Shown here in pieces: positions 17,499 through 26,876 of a stretch of DNA of 64,000 nt; the stretch's first letter is position 1, and every line of letters starts with the position of its first letter. A model generated the notes under the pieces. That model was given only the letters and a program-made list of their open reading frames with translations. It searched no databases and was not told the origin of the DNA. The stretch is from NCBI GenBank assembly GCA_963678075.2, contig CAXXPK010000003.1, positions 1,067,890-1,131,889 on the forward strand, written 5' to 3'. The translations under genes and the position numbers were made by a program. This DNA comes from Oleispirillum sp963678075 (GTDB lineage Bacteria > Pseudomonadota > Alphaproteobacteria > Rhodospirillales > Rhodospirillaceae).

Positions 17499-18176
17499 AT
17501 GATCGCAGGCATCGGCACGGCACGAGATTACCCCGGCGTTTTCATCACCGTCGAAGGTGGCGAGGGCAGCGGCAAATCGACCCAGGTCAAACTGCTGTGC
17601 GAGACCCTACGCCTGCGTGGAGTCTCCGTTCTGGCTACCCGCGAACCGGGGGGATCGGAAGGTGCCGAGGCGATTCGCGGCCTTCTGGTGCAGGGAACCG
17701 CGGGACGCTGGGATGCGATGAGCGAAACCCTGCTGCTGCTGGCGGCGCGGCGCGATCATCTGCGCCGTGCCATCCTTCCCGCCCTAGCGAAGGGAACCTG
17801 GGTGGTTTGCGATCGCTTCGGGGACTCCACCATGGCCTATCAGGGCTATGCCCACGGTCTTGGGCAAGAGACGGTTAACGCGTTGGCAAAAATTGCAATC
17901 GACGGATTTCAGCCAACCATGACGTTCATCCTGGATATGCCGGTGGCCCTGGGGCTGGCCCGCGCCCAGGAGAGGGGGGCTGGCGAAGATCGCTTCGAGC
18001 GCATGGGCGAAGCCTTTCACCAGCGACTGCGCAAAGGCTTCCTGGACATCGCGCGCCACGAACCGAATCGTTGTCACGTCATCGACGCCGATGCCTCGGT
18101 CGAGACCATCCACGCCGCCATTTTGGAAGGCCTTTCGTCCCGTTGTCCAGAGCTGGGGACGGGGATCGCCAAATGA
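17499..18176 (+). CDS. tmk: Thymidylate kinase
   Basis: Tmk phosphorylates dTMP to dTDP with ATP. The 225-residue protein has the P-loop VEGGEGSGKSTQVK near residue 20, the ATREPGGSEGAE segment that binds the nucleotide base, the CDRFGDSTMAYQG motif near residue 105 and the LID segment RAQERGAGEDRFE. Its ATG lies one base after the carboxypeptidase stop, and its TGA overlaps the holB start. The tmk-holB-metG-tatD order is a conserved cluster. Confidence 0.96.
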   Translation: MIAGIGTARDYPGVFITVEGGEGSGKSTQVKLLCETLRLRGVSVLATREPGGSEGAEAIRGLLVQGTAGRWDAMSETLLLLAARRDHLRRAILPALAKGTWVVCDRFGDSTMAYQGYAHGLGQETVNALAKIAIDGFQPTMTFILDMPVALGLARAQERGAGEDRFERMGEAFHQRLRKGFLDIARHEPNRCHVIDADASVETIHAAILEGLSSRCPELGTGIAK

Positions 18177-19240
18177 GCGACGACGCACCCTCCCGCCTGA
18201 CCCGGCGCCTGATCGGCCATGAAGCCGCCTGGAAAAGCGTCTCCGACGCATGGGAAAGCGGGCGCTTCGCCCATGCTTGGTTGATCACCGGGCCGCGCGG
18301 CATCGGCAAGGCTAGCTTTGCCCATCTGCTTGCCAAGACGATCCTGACCGCGAAACCGGCGGAGGAGGGCGGACTGTTCGGGCCCGCCGTGCCGCAGGGG
18401 CTAAGCCGCGATCTGGACCCGACGCATCCGGCACTGCCACGCATCGAAAGTGGCGCCCATCCGGACATGGTGACCGTCGAAATCGGTTGGACCGACGAGA
18501 CGATGAGCAAGCGCCGGACGGAAATCGTGGTCGAGGACGTTCGGGGCATCGGCGATTTTCTGTCGCTGACTCCCGGCGAGGGGGGATGGCGAGTCATCGT
18601 TATTGATGCCGCCGACGAAATGAATCGCAGTACCGCCAATGCATTGCTGAAGAATTTAGAGGAACCGCCACGACGTTCCGTGTTATTTCTGGTGGCGCAT
18701 AACCCCGGTCGCCTGCTGCCGACCATCCGCTCCCGTTGCCGTCGTCTGCCGTTGTCACCGCTGTCGTTGGCGGAGATGGAGGAGGGGTTGGCGGCGTTTC
18801 TGCCCGAGGAAACGCCGGAACGCCGACAACGGCTGGCAGGCATGGCCCAGGGCAGTCTGGGCGAAGCGCTGGCCCTGGGCCATGGTGGCGGCGATGCCCT
18901 TGCCGCGGAAATCGCGCGATTGTTGGCCTCGTGGCCGCGTCTGGACATTGCCGCGCTGTCCGCCTTCGCCACGCAGGTGGCGGCGGATGGAGAACGCTTC
19001 CGTCTGTTCGCCACCTTGATCGGCGATTGGATCGCCGCGACCCTGCGGCGTGGTGTCGGAGCCCCGTCCGAAGGCGGCGCCAGCGGCGCGGCCCTGGCCG
19101 TTCCCCTTGATCAATGGGGCGAGGTATGGGAGAAGATCAACGATCTGTTCCGCAAGGCCGAAGCCGTCAATCTGGACCGACGACACGTCGTGCTGTCGGT
19201 GTTTCATACCCTGATTTCTCCCGCCGTCCTGCTGCCCTAA
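18173..19240 (+). CDS. holB: DNA polymerase III subunit delta'
   Basis: Delta-prime is part of the clamp loader that places the beta sliding clamp on DNA. The 355-residue protein begins at an ATG overlapping the tmk stop. It has a Walker A-like loop ITGPRGIGKASFAH near residue 37, and the clamp-loader region with DAADEMNRSTANALLKNLEEPP and an arginine-rich SRC motif (TIRSRCRRLPL). The zinc-binding cysteines found in many delta-prime proteins are missing, as in some alphaproteobacteria. Confidence 0.93.
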   Translation: MSDDAPSRLTRRLIGHEAAWKSVSDAWESGRFAHAWLITGPRGIGKASFAHLLAKTILTAKPAEEGGLFGPAVPQGLSRDLDPTHPALPRIESGAHPDMVTVEIGWTDETMSKRRTEIVVEDVRGIGDFLSLTPGEGGWRVIVIDAADEMNRSTANALLKNLEEPPRRSVLFLVAHNPGRLLPTIRSRCRRLPLSPLSLAEMEEGLAAFLPEETPERRQRLAGMAQGSLGEALALGHGGGDALAAEIARLLASWPRLDIAALSAFATQVAADGERFRLFATLIGDWIAATLRRGVGAPSEGGASGAALAVPLDQWGEVWEKINDLFRKAEAVNLDRRHVVLSVFHTLISPAVLLP

Positions 19241-19297
19241 GTTGGACGCGCGCGGACCGCGCCACGCGAAAGAAGCGATCTCCCCTGGAGAGTACGA

Positions 19298-20863
19298 ATG
19301 CCTGAGAAAAGAACCTTCTACATAACGACACCGATCTATTACGTGAACGATAAGCCGCACATCGGTCATGCCTATACGACCGTGGCCTGCGATACCCTGG
19401 CGCGCTTCATGCGTTTGGACGGGTATGCCGTGCGTTTTCTCACCGGCACCGACGAACATGGACAAAAGGTCGAAAAATCCGCGATGGCGGCGGGCATCGA
19501 TCCGCAAACGTTCACCGACCGGGTCTCGCGGAACTTCCGCGATCTCGCAAAGGCGATGAAATTCACCAACGACGACTTCATCCGCACCACCGAAGAACGC
19601 CACAAGGCGGCGACGCAAGCCCTGTGGAAGCGACTGGAAGAGCGGGGCCACATCTACCTTGGTGGTTATCAGGGGTGGTACTCGGTGCGAGACGAGGCCT
19701 TCTTCGTCGAAAGCGAACTGAGCAAGGGGCCGAACGGCGAAAAGCTGGCGCCGACCAGCGCGCCGGTGGAGTGGCTGGAAGAGCCCAGCTATTTCTTCCG
19801 TCTGTCCGCATGGCAGGAACCGCTGCTGCGTTTTTATGAGGAACATCCCGACTTCATCCTACCCACGGCGCGCCGCAACGAAGTATTGAGCTTCGTCAAG
19901 GGCGGCTTGCAGGATCTGTCGATTTCCCGCACCAGCTTTAAATGGGGGATTCCGGTTTCCGGCAATCCCGATCACATCATGTACGTGTGGTTGGATGCGC
20001 TGACCAACTACATCACCGCCCTGGGCTTCCCGGACCAGAACGCCGACCTTTACCGCACCTTCTGGCCCGCCGACCTGCACATGGTGGGCAAGGATATTTT
20101 GCGTTTCCATGCGGTCTATTGGCCCGCATTCCTGATGGCGGCGGGCCTTGAACCGCCGAAACGGGTTTTCGCCCATGGCTGGTGGATCAACGAAGGCCAG
20201 AAGATTTCCAAATCCGTGGGCAACGTCATTGACCCCTATGACCTGATCGAAACCTTCGGCCTGGATCAGACGCGGTATTTTCTGCTGCGCGAGGTACCAT
20301 TCGGTTCCGACGGCGATTATTCGCAACGTGCCATGATCCAGCGCAAGAACAGCGAGTTGGCCAACGATTACGGCAATCTGTGCCAGCGCGTGCTGTCAAT
20401 GATCGCCAAAAACTGCGGCGCGGCGGTGCCGACGCCGGGGGCCTTCGCCGAAGAGGATACCGTGCTGTTGGATCGCGCCGCCGGGCTTTTGGACGAGGTC
20501 CGCGCCACCTTGCGGGAGCAAGCCTTCCACGAGGCGCTGGAACGCATCTGGGCGGTGATCCGCGCCGCCAACGGTTATATCGACCGGCAGGCGCCGTGGA
20601 CCCTGCGCAAGACCGACCCGGCGCGCATGGAGACCGTTCTCTACGTGCTGGCGGAGGTCATTCGCCGCGTCGCCATCCTGACCCAGCCGTTCATGCCCGA
20701 CGCTTCCGCCAAGATCCTGGATCAGGTGGCGGCGCCGCGGGACGCACGTGACTTCACGGCCCTGGCGCATCCCCTGGCGGCGGATACGCCGCTGCCGCCG
20801 CCGCACGGCGTCTTTCCGCGCCATGTCGAAACGGAGGAGACCCCGCGTGATGCTGGTGGATAG
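19298..20863 (+). CDS. metG: Methionyl-tRNA synthetase
   Basis: MetG attaches methionine to tRNA-Met. The 521-residue class I enzyme starts MPEKRTFYITTPIYYVNDKP with the HIGH motif as PHIGHAYT at residues 19-26. The KMSKS loop is KISKSVGN near residue 303. There is no zinc-knuckle CxxC pair and no C-terminal tRNA-binding EMAP domain, which fits the short alphaproteobacterial form. The ATG has a GGAG ribosome site upstream. Its last 14 bases overlap tatD. Confidence 0.96.
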   Translation: MPEKRTFYITTPIYYVNDKPHIGHAYTTVACDTLARFMRLDGYAVRFLTGTDEHGQKVEKSAMAAGIDPQTFTDRVSRNFRDLAKAMKFTNDDFIRTTEERHKAATQALWKRLEERGHIYLGGYQGWYSVRDEAFFVESELSKGPNGEKLAPTSAPVEWLEEPSYFFRLSAWQEPLLRFYEEHPDFILPTARRNEVLSFVKGGLQDLSISRTSFKWGIPVSGNPDHIMYVWLDALTNYITALGFPDQNADLYRTFWPADLHMVGKDILRFHAVYWPAFLMAAGLEPPKRVFAHGWWINEGQKISKSVGNVIDPYDLIETFGLDQTRYFLLREVPFGSDGDYSQRAMIQRKNSELANDYGNLCQRVLSMIAKNCGAAVPTPGAFAEEDTVLLDRAAGLLDEVRATLREQAFHEALERIWAVIRAANGYIDRQAPWTLRKTDPARMETVLYVLAEVIRRVAILTQPFMPDASAKILDQVAAPRDARDFTALAHPLAADTPLPPPHGVFPRHVETEETPRDAGG

Positions 20864-21653
20864 TCACTGTCATCTCGACTTTTCCGACTTTTCCGGAGAG
20901 GTCGTCGGCATTCTGGCCCGTGCGAAAGAAGCCGGGGTTGGATTGATGCTGACCGTCGGCACTCAGTTGTCGCGAGCGGCGGCGGGAATCGCGCTTGCCA
21001 AACGTTTCCCCGAAATCTACGCCACCGTCGGCGTGCATCCGCACCATGTGGCGGAAGAGGGGGCGGTGACGCTGGACGATCTGGTTACCGCCGCGCGGCA
21101 TCCCCGCGTCGTTGGCATCGGCGAAAGCGGCCTCGACTTCTTTTATGATTTCAGTCCACGCCCAATGCAGGAGGCCGCGTTCCGCCTTCACATCGCGGCC
21201 GCACGGCAACTGGGGCTGCCTCTGGTCATCCATTCCCGTGATGCCGATGCCGACATGTTGCGAATCCTGCGCGACGAAATGGCGATCGGGCGCTTTTCCG
21301 CCCTCATGCACTGCTTCAGCTCCAGCCGGGAACTGGCGGAAGGCGCGCTCGACCTCGGCCTCTATCTTTCGGCGTCGGGGGTCATCACCTTCAACCGGTC
21401 CGAGGGCCTGCGGGCGATCTTCCGCGACGTGCCGCTCGATCGCCTGCTGGTGGAAACCGACAGCCCGTATCTGGCGCCCGTGCCGAACCGCGGCAAACGC
21501 AACGAGCCCGCCTATGTTACCCATACCGCCCGCGTCCTGGCGGCGGTGAAGGGGGTCGGCGTGGCGGAAATCACCGAGATCACCACCCGGAACTTCCTGC
21601 GCCTGTTCGACCGCGTACCGCCGACGGCGGAGGTTGGAGGAGGTTCTTCGTGA
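20850..21653 (+). CDS. tatD: TatD family metal-dependent hydrolase (DNase)
   Basis: TatD proteins are amidohydrolase-fold metal-dependent nucleases linked to DNA repair and apoptosis-like DNA decay. The start lies inside metG (GTG 20847 or ATG 20850) and yields the standard N-terminus MLVDSHCHLDFSDF with the HxH metal site. Other ligands are in VGVHPHHV, GESGLDF, VIHSRDAD, MHCFSS and VETDSPYLAP. The protein has 267 residues, normal for the family. Its stop overlaps the start of the metallo-beta-lactamase gene by four bases. Confidence 0.94.
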   Translation: MLVDSHCHLDFSDFSGEVVGILARAKEAGVGLMLTVGTQLSRAAAGIALAKRFPEIYATVGVHPHHVAEEGAVTLDDLVTAARHPRVVGIGESGLDFFYDFSPRPMQEAAFRLHIAAARQLGLPLVIHSRDADADMLRILRDEMAIGRFSALMHCFSSSRELAEGALDLGLYLSASGVITFNRSEGLRAIFRDVPLDRLLVETDSPYLAPVPNRGKRNEPAYVTHTARVLAAVKGVGVAEITEITTRNFLRLFDRVPPTAEVGGGSS

Positions 21654-22441
21654 AGGTCACCATCCTGGGCAGCGGCAGCGCGGCGGGCGTTCCGATGATT
21701 TCCGCCGGGTGGGGAAAATGCAATCCGAACGAACCGAAAAATCGCCGCATGCGCGCCGCCATCCTGGTGGAAGAGGGCGGCACCGCGATCCTAGTGGATA
21801 CCGGTCCCGACCTGCGAGAACAGTTGCTGCGCACCGGAACCCGGCGGTTGGACGGGATTCTTTACACCCATGCTCACGCCGATCACACGCACGGAATTGA
21901 CGAAGTTCGTGAACTCAACCGCGCCATGCGCGCCGCGATTCCGATCTGGGCCATGGATTCGACCCTCATGGATCTCAGAAACAGGTTCGAATATGCCTTC
22001 CACAGCTATGAAGATATTACATCTCCTGATGCCATTATCTATCATCCATGGCTGATGCCGCGAGTTATCGACTGCGTCGATCCCAAGCCCTTCACGGTGG
22101 GCAACATCCTGGTCAAACCGTTTCATCAAGACCACGGGTGGGAGGCGTCCTTAGGCTTCCGTTTCGGCGATTTCGCCTATTCGACGGATGTCACGGTCTT
22201 GAACGACAAGGCCTTCGAGATTCTGGAGGGGGTCAAGACATGGATCGTCGGCTGCCTGACCGAAAAACCGCACACCACGCACGCCGATCTGATTACGGTT
22301 CTACACTGGGTAAAGCGACTGAAGCCCAAGCGCACAATTCTGACTCACATGGGGATTGGTCTGGACTATGCGACGCTGAAGGCAACGCTGCCCGAGGGGG
22401 TGGAACCTGGGTATGACGGCCTAACCATTGATATTGCTTAA
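21650..22441 (+). CDS. Metallo-beta-lactamase fold hydrolase (PhnP-like)
   Basis: The 263-residue protein starts with GTG overlapping the tatD stop. It has the family N-terminus MKVTILGSGSAAGVPMISAGW and metal site THAHADHTHGIDE near residue 83. Further metal ligands are KPFHQDHGW, YSTDV and LTHMGIG. This domain order resembles PhnP phosphodiesterases, but no phn genes are nearby. In this position after metG and tatD the protein is widely conserved in alphaproteobacteria, so a general role in cyclic-nucleotide or nucleic-acid metabolism is plausible. Confidence 0.88.
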   Translation: MKVTILGSGSAAGVPMISAGWGKCNPNEPKNRRMRAAILVEEGGTAILVDTGPDLREQLLRTGTRRLDGILYTHAHADHTHGIDEVRELNRAMRAAIPIWAMDSTLMDLRNRFEYAFHSYEDITSPDAIIYHPWLMPRVIDCVDPKPFTVGNILVKPFHQDHGWEASLGFRFGDFAYSTDVTVLNDKAFEILEGVKTWIVGCLTEKPHTTHADLITVLHWVKRLKPKRTILTHMGIGLDYATLKATLPEGVEPGYDGLTIDIA

Positions 22442-22700
22442 TGTTTCCGAAACGGTGGGGTTCCGTGCCTGGGTATTCATAATATAAATTATGCGACAAT
22501 CCTGTGAAGGCTTGGCCGGTGCGTCCGGGGCTTCCTCGGACCATCCCTTCCGTGACGTACCCCGGTTCAAGAAAAAAGAACATCAGCGGCGCGGGACATC
22601 GGCCGCAGGCTTACGCCAGCCCCCCATGGCTAAGTCGTGAAGCAGCAACCACATCTACTACGCGCACTGAAACGTCCACACTCTGCATGAAACGATCCCC
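22442..22700. other. Intergenic region before the DedA gene
   Basis: A 259-base gap between two plus-strand genes with no convincing coding frame. It has one near-perfect AT-rich dyad, CATAATATAAATTATG at 22478-22493, soon after the upstream stop codon. The rest is ordinary GC-rich sequence. A DedA promoter is expected here but no clear -35/-10 pair was found. Confidence 0.4.
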
Positions 22701-23222
22701 ATGACATTGCCTCAGGCGCTAGCCCAATACGGTTATCTCGCAATTTTTATCAGCAGCGTGTTGGAGGGCGAAAGCGTCCTGATCCTGGCCGGATTTCTGG
22801 TGCATCCGGGATACCTGTCTCTCCCCCCGGTGATTCTGACCGCCTTCGTGGGCGGCTCTCTGGGCGATCAGACCTGCTTCCTCGTGGGACGACGCTATGG
22901 CCCGCTTTTGTTGCTGCGTTGGCCCCGCCTCGCCGCACATAAACACCGGATCGACCGCCTGATTTACCTGCATCAGATTCCCCTGATCGTCGGCGTGCGT
23001 TTTTTGTACGGCGCACGAATCGCCGGTCCGATCCTGATCGGCATGAGTGGTATCCCAATCTTGCGCTTTTCCGCCTTTAACATGCTGGGCGCGGCGATCT
23101 GGGCGATCTTGATCGCCGGTGCCGGATATTTCTTCGGCCAAACCCTGGAATGGGTCTTCGCCGACCTGAAGCACTATGAAGGGGGCCTTCTATTGACCCT
23201 CGTTGACGGTCGTTGGCGATAG
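22701..23222 (+). CDS. DedA/SNARE-associated family membrane protein
   Basis: DedA-family proteins are inner-membrane proteins that help move undecaprenyl-phosphate or lipids across the membrane and support proton motive force. This 173-residue protein has the conserved FISSVLEGESVLILAGFL membrane-dipping helix with the acidic residue, the GGSLGDQTCFLVGRRYG segment and VGVRFLYGARIAGPILIGMSG with the key arginines. Family members usually end with another transmembrane helix; here the protein stops soon after YFFGQTLEWVF with a short LLLTLVDGRWR tail, so the final helix looks short or lost. Confidence 0.85.
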   Translation: MTLPQALAQYGYLAIFISSVLEGESVLILAGFLVHPGYLSLPPVILTAFVGGSLGDQTCFLVGRRYGPLLLLRWPRLAAHKHRIDRLIYLHQIPLIVGVRFLYGARIAGPILIGMSGIPILRFSAFNMLGAAIWAILIAGAGYFFGQTLEWVFADLKHYEGGLLLTLVDGRWR

Positions 23223-23266
23223 CCTGACCGCGCTCGTTCTCGCTTTCCATTCTCAGGATTTCCGTC

Positions 23267-24079
23267 ATGTCTTCGATTTCACAGGCTTCCTTGCACCACT
23301 TGGCCGACATCATGGCGCTTTTGCGCGATCCGGCGCGCGGCTGTCCATGGGACGTGGAACAAACATTCGCGACCATCGCTCCCCATACCATCGAGGAAGC
23401 CTACGAGGTTCTGGACGCGATCGCTGCCAATGACCATTCATCCCTGAAGGACGAGTTGGGCGATCTGTTGCTGCAAGTGGTCTTTCACGCGCGCATTGCC
23501 GAGGAATCCGGCCTCTTCACCTTGAATGACGTGATTGCCGCGATCTGCGACAAACTGGTGCGCCGCCACCCCCACGTGTTCGGTGAGTTGGTCATCCGCG
23601 ACTCCCACAAGCAATTGGTCAATTGGGAAAACGTCAAGGAAAGCGAACGCACGGAGGCCGCGGCCCCCTCAACCCTGGATGGTGTGGCCAAGGCCCTGCC
23701 CGCGCTGCTGCGCGCCGCCAAGCTGCAAAAACGCGCCGCCCGCGTCGGTTTCGACTGGGACGATCCGCGTGACGTGCTGGCGAAAATCCGCGAGAAAATC
23801 GACGAGGTGGAAGTCGAAATGCGTGCCGGCGCGCCGCAAGACCGCATGGAGGACGAAATTGGCGACGTTCTGTTCGCCGTCGCCAATCTGGCCCGCAAGA
23901 CCGATATCGATCCCGAAAGCGCCCTGCGCCGCACCAATGAAAAATTTGAACGGCGCTTCCGCTTCATCGAGCAATCCATTGATGAACAAGGAAAATCATT
24001 AAGGGAAACACCCCTAGACGAAATGGAGGAACTGTGGCAAAAGGCGAAGAGACTGGAAATTGCCGAGGTCGCGCCATGA
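23267..24079 (+). CDS. mazG: Nucleoside triphosphate pyrophosphohydrolase MazG
   Basis: MazG hydrolyses (d)NTPs to monophosphates and pyrophosphate and cleanses abnormal nucleotides. The 270-residue protein has two MazG modules. The first shows CPWDVEQTFATIAPHTIEEAYE and the EELGDLL-like KDELGDLLLQVVFHAR. The second shows GFDWDD, KIDEVEVEM and EDEIGDVLFAVANLAR. Both metal-binding EExxD patterns are intact. Its stop overlaps the ATG of the next lipoprotein gene. In related genomes mazG lies beside hflX-hfq; here it faces them convergently. Confidence 0.95.
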   Translation: MSSISQASLHHLADIMALLRDPARGCPWDVEQTFATIAPHTIEEAYEVLDAIAANDHSSLKDELGDLLLQVVFHARIAEESGLFTLNDVIAAICDKLVRRHPHVFGELVIRDSHKQLVNWENVKESERTEAAAPSTLDGVAKALPALLRAAKLQKRAARVGFDWDDPRDVLAKIREKIDEVEVEMRAGAPQDRMEDEIGDVLFAVANLARKTDIDPESALRRTNEKFERRFRFIEQSIDEQGKSLRETPLDEMEELWQKAKRLEIAEVAP

Positions 24080-24702
24080 ACCGTTGCCGCCGATGGTTTC
24101 GTCCCCTCTCCCTCCTCCTCCTTTCCGCCATTCTGCCGGTTTTGTCGTCGTGCTATGTCCCCGACCAATTCCGTGCCGAGATTTGCTTGGCGCGCAATGG
24201 CGACTTTTCAATGAGTTATGAAGGTGTTCTGACCTGGGCCCAGCTTTACATGGACATTCGCAGCGGCAAGATTAAAGGCCCGGAGATTCAAGAAAAGATC
24301 GAGGCAGTGCGTCGCGACCTCAAGCGTGATACCCAATTCACCGACGTACGCTCCATGGGCGCTGGCCAGTTCGCGGTAAAGTACAAACGGACCGGAAACC
24401 TGGCGGCCAACCCCGGCCTGATTACCTTCATCCGCCGCAACGCCCGCATCATCGATATCGACAGCCGTGTCAATGGTCGCGTCAATATCGTCGTGCAGGT
24501 TCCCAACCCCGACAAACTGCAGCCCCTGGCCGAGGCCGGGCTTCTGGCGCGGGGATCGTTGCAGGTCCTATCCGACATGCGCGTGGTCGGAGGACACAAC
24601 GCGACCGCGTCCTACAAAGACAAGAACACGGGATGGACGGTCTATGACTGGATCATCGACGGGACCAGGGTTTTCTATCCGCAGATCACGTTCCAACGCT
24701 AA
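24076..24702 (+). CDS. Conserved hypothetical lipoprotein
   Basis: The 208-residue protein has a lipoprotein signal: a basic MNRCRRWFRP start, a hydrophobic leucine stretch and the lipobox LSSC near residue 26. The mature part is a mixed alpha/beta domain with ICLARNGDFSMSYEGVLTW near the front and YDWIIDGTRVFYPQITFQR at the end. I do not recognise a characterised family. The ATG overlaps the mazG stop (ATGA), so it is co-translated with mazG and probably sits in the envelope. Confidence 0.8.
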   Translation: MNRCRRWFRPLSLLLLSAILPVLSSCYVPDQFRAEICLARNGDFSMSYEGVLTWAQLYMDIRSGKIKGPEIQEKIEAVRRDLKRDTQFTDVRSMGAGQFAVKYKRTGNLAANPGLITFIRRNARIIDIDSRVNGRVNIVVQVPNPDKLQPLAEAGLLARGSLQVLSDMRVVGGHNATASYKDKNTGWTVYDWIIDGTRVFYPQITFQR

Positions 24703-24719
24703 CGCCAAGCGACAAGGCG

Positions 24720-25511
24720 TCAGATTTCCAGAACCTGCCGCAACTCCAGCCAGGTGTCGGCATCCGGCGCGATCAGCAGACCATCGGCGCCATGAAACAG
24801 CGGCGCGTAGGATTTGTCCGACAACAGGCGGACGTATCCTCCCGCCTCTTCCACCATTAGAACGCCCGCCGCATGGTCCCAGGGATTGAGCAGTCGGAAC
24901 AGACGAAAATCCAAGCGCCCGTCGCAAAGCGCCATGTAGTCGTGCGCGGCGCTTCCCCGTTGGCTGAGCTCCCCTAAATGCTGCCGGTGGCGTTCGATCA
25001 TGCGCCGCCCCAAACATCCCGACATTGCCGTCAATTCGCGGCCTTGTCGGCCGTCCAGGCACAAACGCCGCCCCTCGCACCAGACCCCTGCCCCCGCCTC
25101 GGTCTTGTAGAGCCGCCGTGACAACGGATCGTAAATCCATCCGCGAATGGTGCGCCTTCGTTCGACCAGGGCAATGATGATTGCAAAGCCGGGAAGGCCG
25201 TGTACGAAGTTCGCGGTGCCGTCCACCGGATCGATCACCCAGACCGGCTTATCGCTATCCAGACAGGCCTTGCGCGCCGGATCCCGGAAAACCGATTCCT
25301 CGCCCACCGCCAAAGATCCAGGCAACAGGGCGGTGAGATGACGGGAAAGAAATTCCTCCGTCTCCAGATCGGCGATGGTGACCAGATCGTCGGCATGGCT
25401 TTTGGTCGCGATGGCGGCGGCGTCGAGGCAGCGGAATCTCGGGCAGATCAACGTATCCGCCGCTTCGCGGAGGATATCGCCAACGCCGTCGAAGTCCGAA
25501 TCACCCTTCAT
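24720..25511 (-). CDS. Inositol monophosphatase family protein
   Basis: Members of this Mg2+-dependent, Li+-sensitive phosphatase superfamily hydrolyse inositol phosphate, histidinol phosphate or PAP. The 263-residue protein has the metal-binding motifs GEES (near residue 70), DPVDGTANFVHG (near 95) and NPWDHAAGVLMVEEAGG (near 210). The substrate cannot be settled: SuhB, HisN and CysQ-like activities are all possible. Two ATGs just upstream (25520, 25523) sit right after a GGGAGG ribosome site; 25511 aligns best with relatives. It overlaps the hflX stop and is the last gene of the minus-strand cluster. Confidence 0.87.
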   Translation of the reverse strand: MKGDSDFDGVGDILREAADTLICPRFRCLDAAAIATKSHADDLVTIADLETEEFLSRHLTALLPGSLAVGEESVFRDPARKACLDSDKPVWVIDPVDGTANFVHGLPGFAIIIALVERRRTIRGWIYDPLSRRLYKTEAGAGVWCEGRRLCLDGRQGRELTAMSGCLGRRMIERHRQHLGELSQRGSAAHDYMALCDGRLDFRLFRLLNPWDHAAGVLMVEEAGGYVRLLSDKSYAPLFHGADGLLIAPDADTWLELRQVLEI

Positions 25512-26844
25512 CCTTGCCATCATCCTCCCTGTTCAGGACGTCCCAACGCGCCAGATCGTCCGGTGACAGACGCACCGTCAGACGAACCCCGTCATCCGTA
25601 TCCTCGCGCTCATCGACGGTACCGCGCTCGTAGAGCCACGACAGCAGACGTCCGGCATCGTGGCCCAGCATGACCGTGATCGCACGGTGACGCTCGCTCA
25701 AAGCCGCCTCGATACGGTGCAGCAAATCGTCGATGCCATCGCCTCGTATCGCGGAAACCGCGACCAGGCGATCGGTGCGGGCGGCCCTCTCCTGCCAATA
25801 GAATCGGGATTCTGCATCCAGGCGATCGATTTTGTTGGCAACCTCGATGCCGTCGCGGGCCAGTTCCTCGCCCAGGCCAAGGTCGCCCAAGACCTTCACC
25901 ACATCGGAACGTTGCGCTTCCGAATCCGGTTGGGAAACGTCGCGCACATGAACCACCAGATCGGCTTCCAGAACCTCTTCTAGAGTGGCCCTAAACGCCG
26001 CGATCAGTTCCGTCGGCAAATCGGAAATGAAGCCCACGGTATCCGACAGAATGATATCGCAGCCGGACGACAGATGCACCCGCCGCATCGTTGGGTCCAG
26101 GGTGGCGAACAACATATCCTCGGCGAAGACATCGGCACGGGTTAACCGGTTGAATAGCGTCGATTTTCCAGCGTTGGTGTAAGCAACCAGCGCAACCACC
26201 GGAAAAGGAACGCGTTTTCTTGCCGCGCGATGGAGGTGGCGTGTGCGTTTAACCTCTTCCAGCTCGGCCTTCAGGCGAGCGATGCGTTCGCTGATCAGAC
26301 GGAGATCAAGTTCGATCTGGGTTTCGCCCGGTCCACCGACGAACCCCAACCCGCCCCTCTGCCGTTCCAGGTGGGTCCAGCTGCGAACCAACCGGCTGCG
26401 CTGATAGGACAGGTGGGCCAGTTCGACCTGCAAGGAGCCTTCACGGGTCCGTGCCCGTTCACCGAAGATTTCCAGGATCAACGCCGTACGATCGATCACC
26501 TTGCAATCGAGTGCCTTTTCCAGATTGCGCTGCTGGATCGGCGACAGGTGAGTATCGAACACCGTCAGGGTCACGGCGTTCTCGGCAATCATTGCCTTAA
26601 GGGTCTCGATCGCGCCGACGCCGATCAGGGTTGCCGGACGCACGCGCGTCACCGGCACCACCTCGGCACCGACCACGGTGACGGAAATCGCCTGCGTCAA
26701 CCCCACCGCTTCGTCCAGGCGCGCGGCTGGAGATCGCAGAGCCGCCGATGCGACGGACTCCCGCGATCTGCCGCGCGATGACTTGAAGTGCGGGGTGACG
26801 ACGATGGTTCGTGCCGACGTATCGGCCTCTGGGGATTGGGTCAT
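25501..26844 (-). CDS. hflX: Ribosome-associated GTPase HflX
   Basis: HflX binds the 50S subunit, splits stalled 70S ribosomes under stress and is a GTPase of the Obg-HflX superfamily. The 447-residue protein has the N-terminal HflX domain (FDTHLSPIQQRNLEKAL), a coiled linker (GETQIELDLRLISERIARLK) and a G domain with VALVAYTNAGKSTLFNRL, LSDTVGFISDLP and ANKIDRL. The ATG at 26844 follows a possible AGGTGA site; a GTG six bases upstream is also in frame. It lies 32 bases after hfq, the usual hfq-hflX pair. Confidence 0.95.
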   Translation of the reverse strand: MTQSPEADTSARTIVVTPHFKSSRGRSRESVASAALRSPAARLDEAVGLTQAISVTVVGAEVVPVTRVRPATLIGVGAIETLKAMIAENAVTLTVFDTHLSPIQQRNLEKALDCKVIDRTALILEIFGERARTREGSLQVELAHLSYQRSRLVRSWTHLERQRGGLGFVGGPGETQIELDLRLISERIARLKAELEEVKRTRHLHRAARKRVPFPVVALVAYTNAGKSTLFNRLTRADVFAEDMLFATLDPTMRRVHLSSGCDIILSDTVGFISDLPTELIAAFRATLEEVLEADLVVHVRDVSQPDSEAQRSDVVKVLGDLGLGEELARDGIEVANKIDRLDAESRFYWQERAARTDRLVAVSAIRGDGIDDLLHRIEAALSERHRAITVMLGHDAGRLLSWLYERGTVDEREDTDDGVRLTVRLSPDDLARWDVLNREDDGKDEG

Positions 26845-26876
26845 GGTCACCTGAAAAAGACGCCCGCAGCTTGCGC

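Noticed and set aside
24702..24720. Short inverted repeat ACGCC/GGCGT between the convergent lipoprotein and inositol-phosphatase genes
   Set aside because: Only five base pairs and no T tract on either side, too weak for a terminator call.
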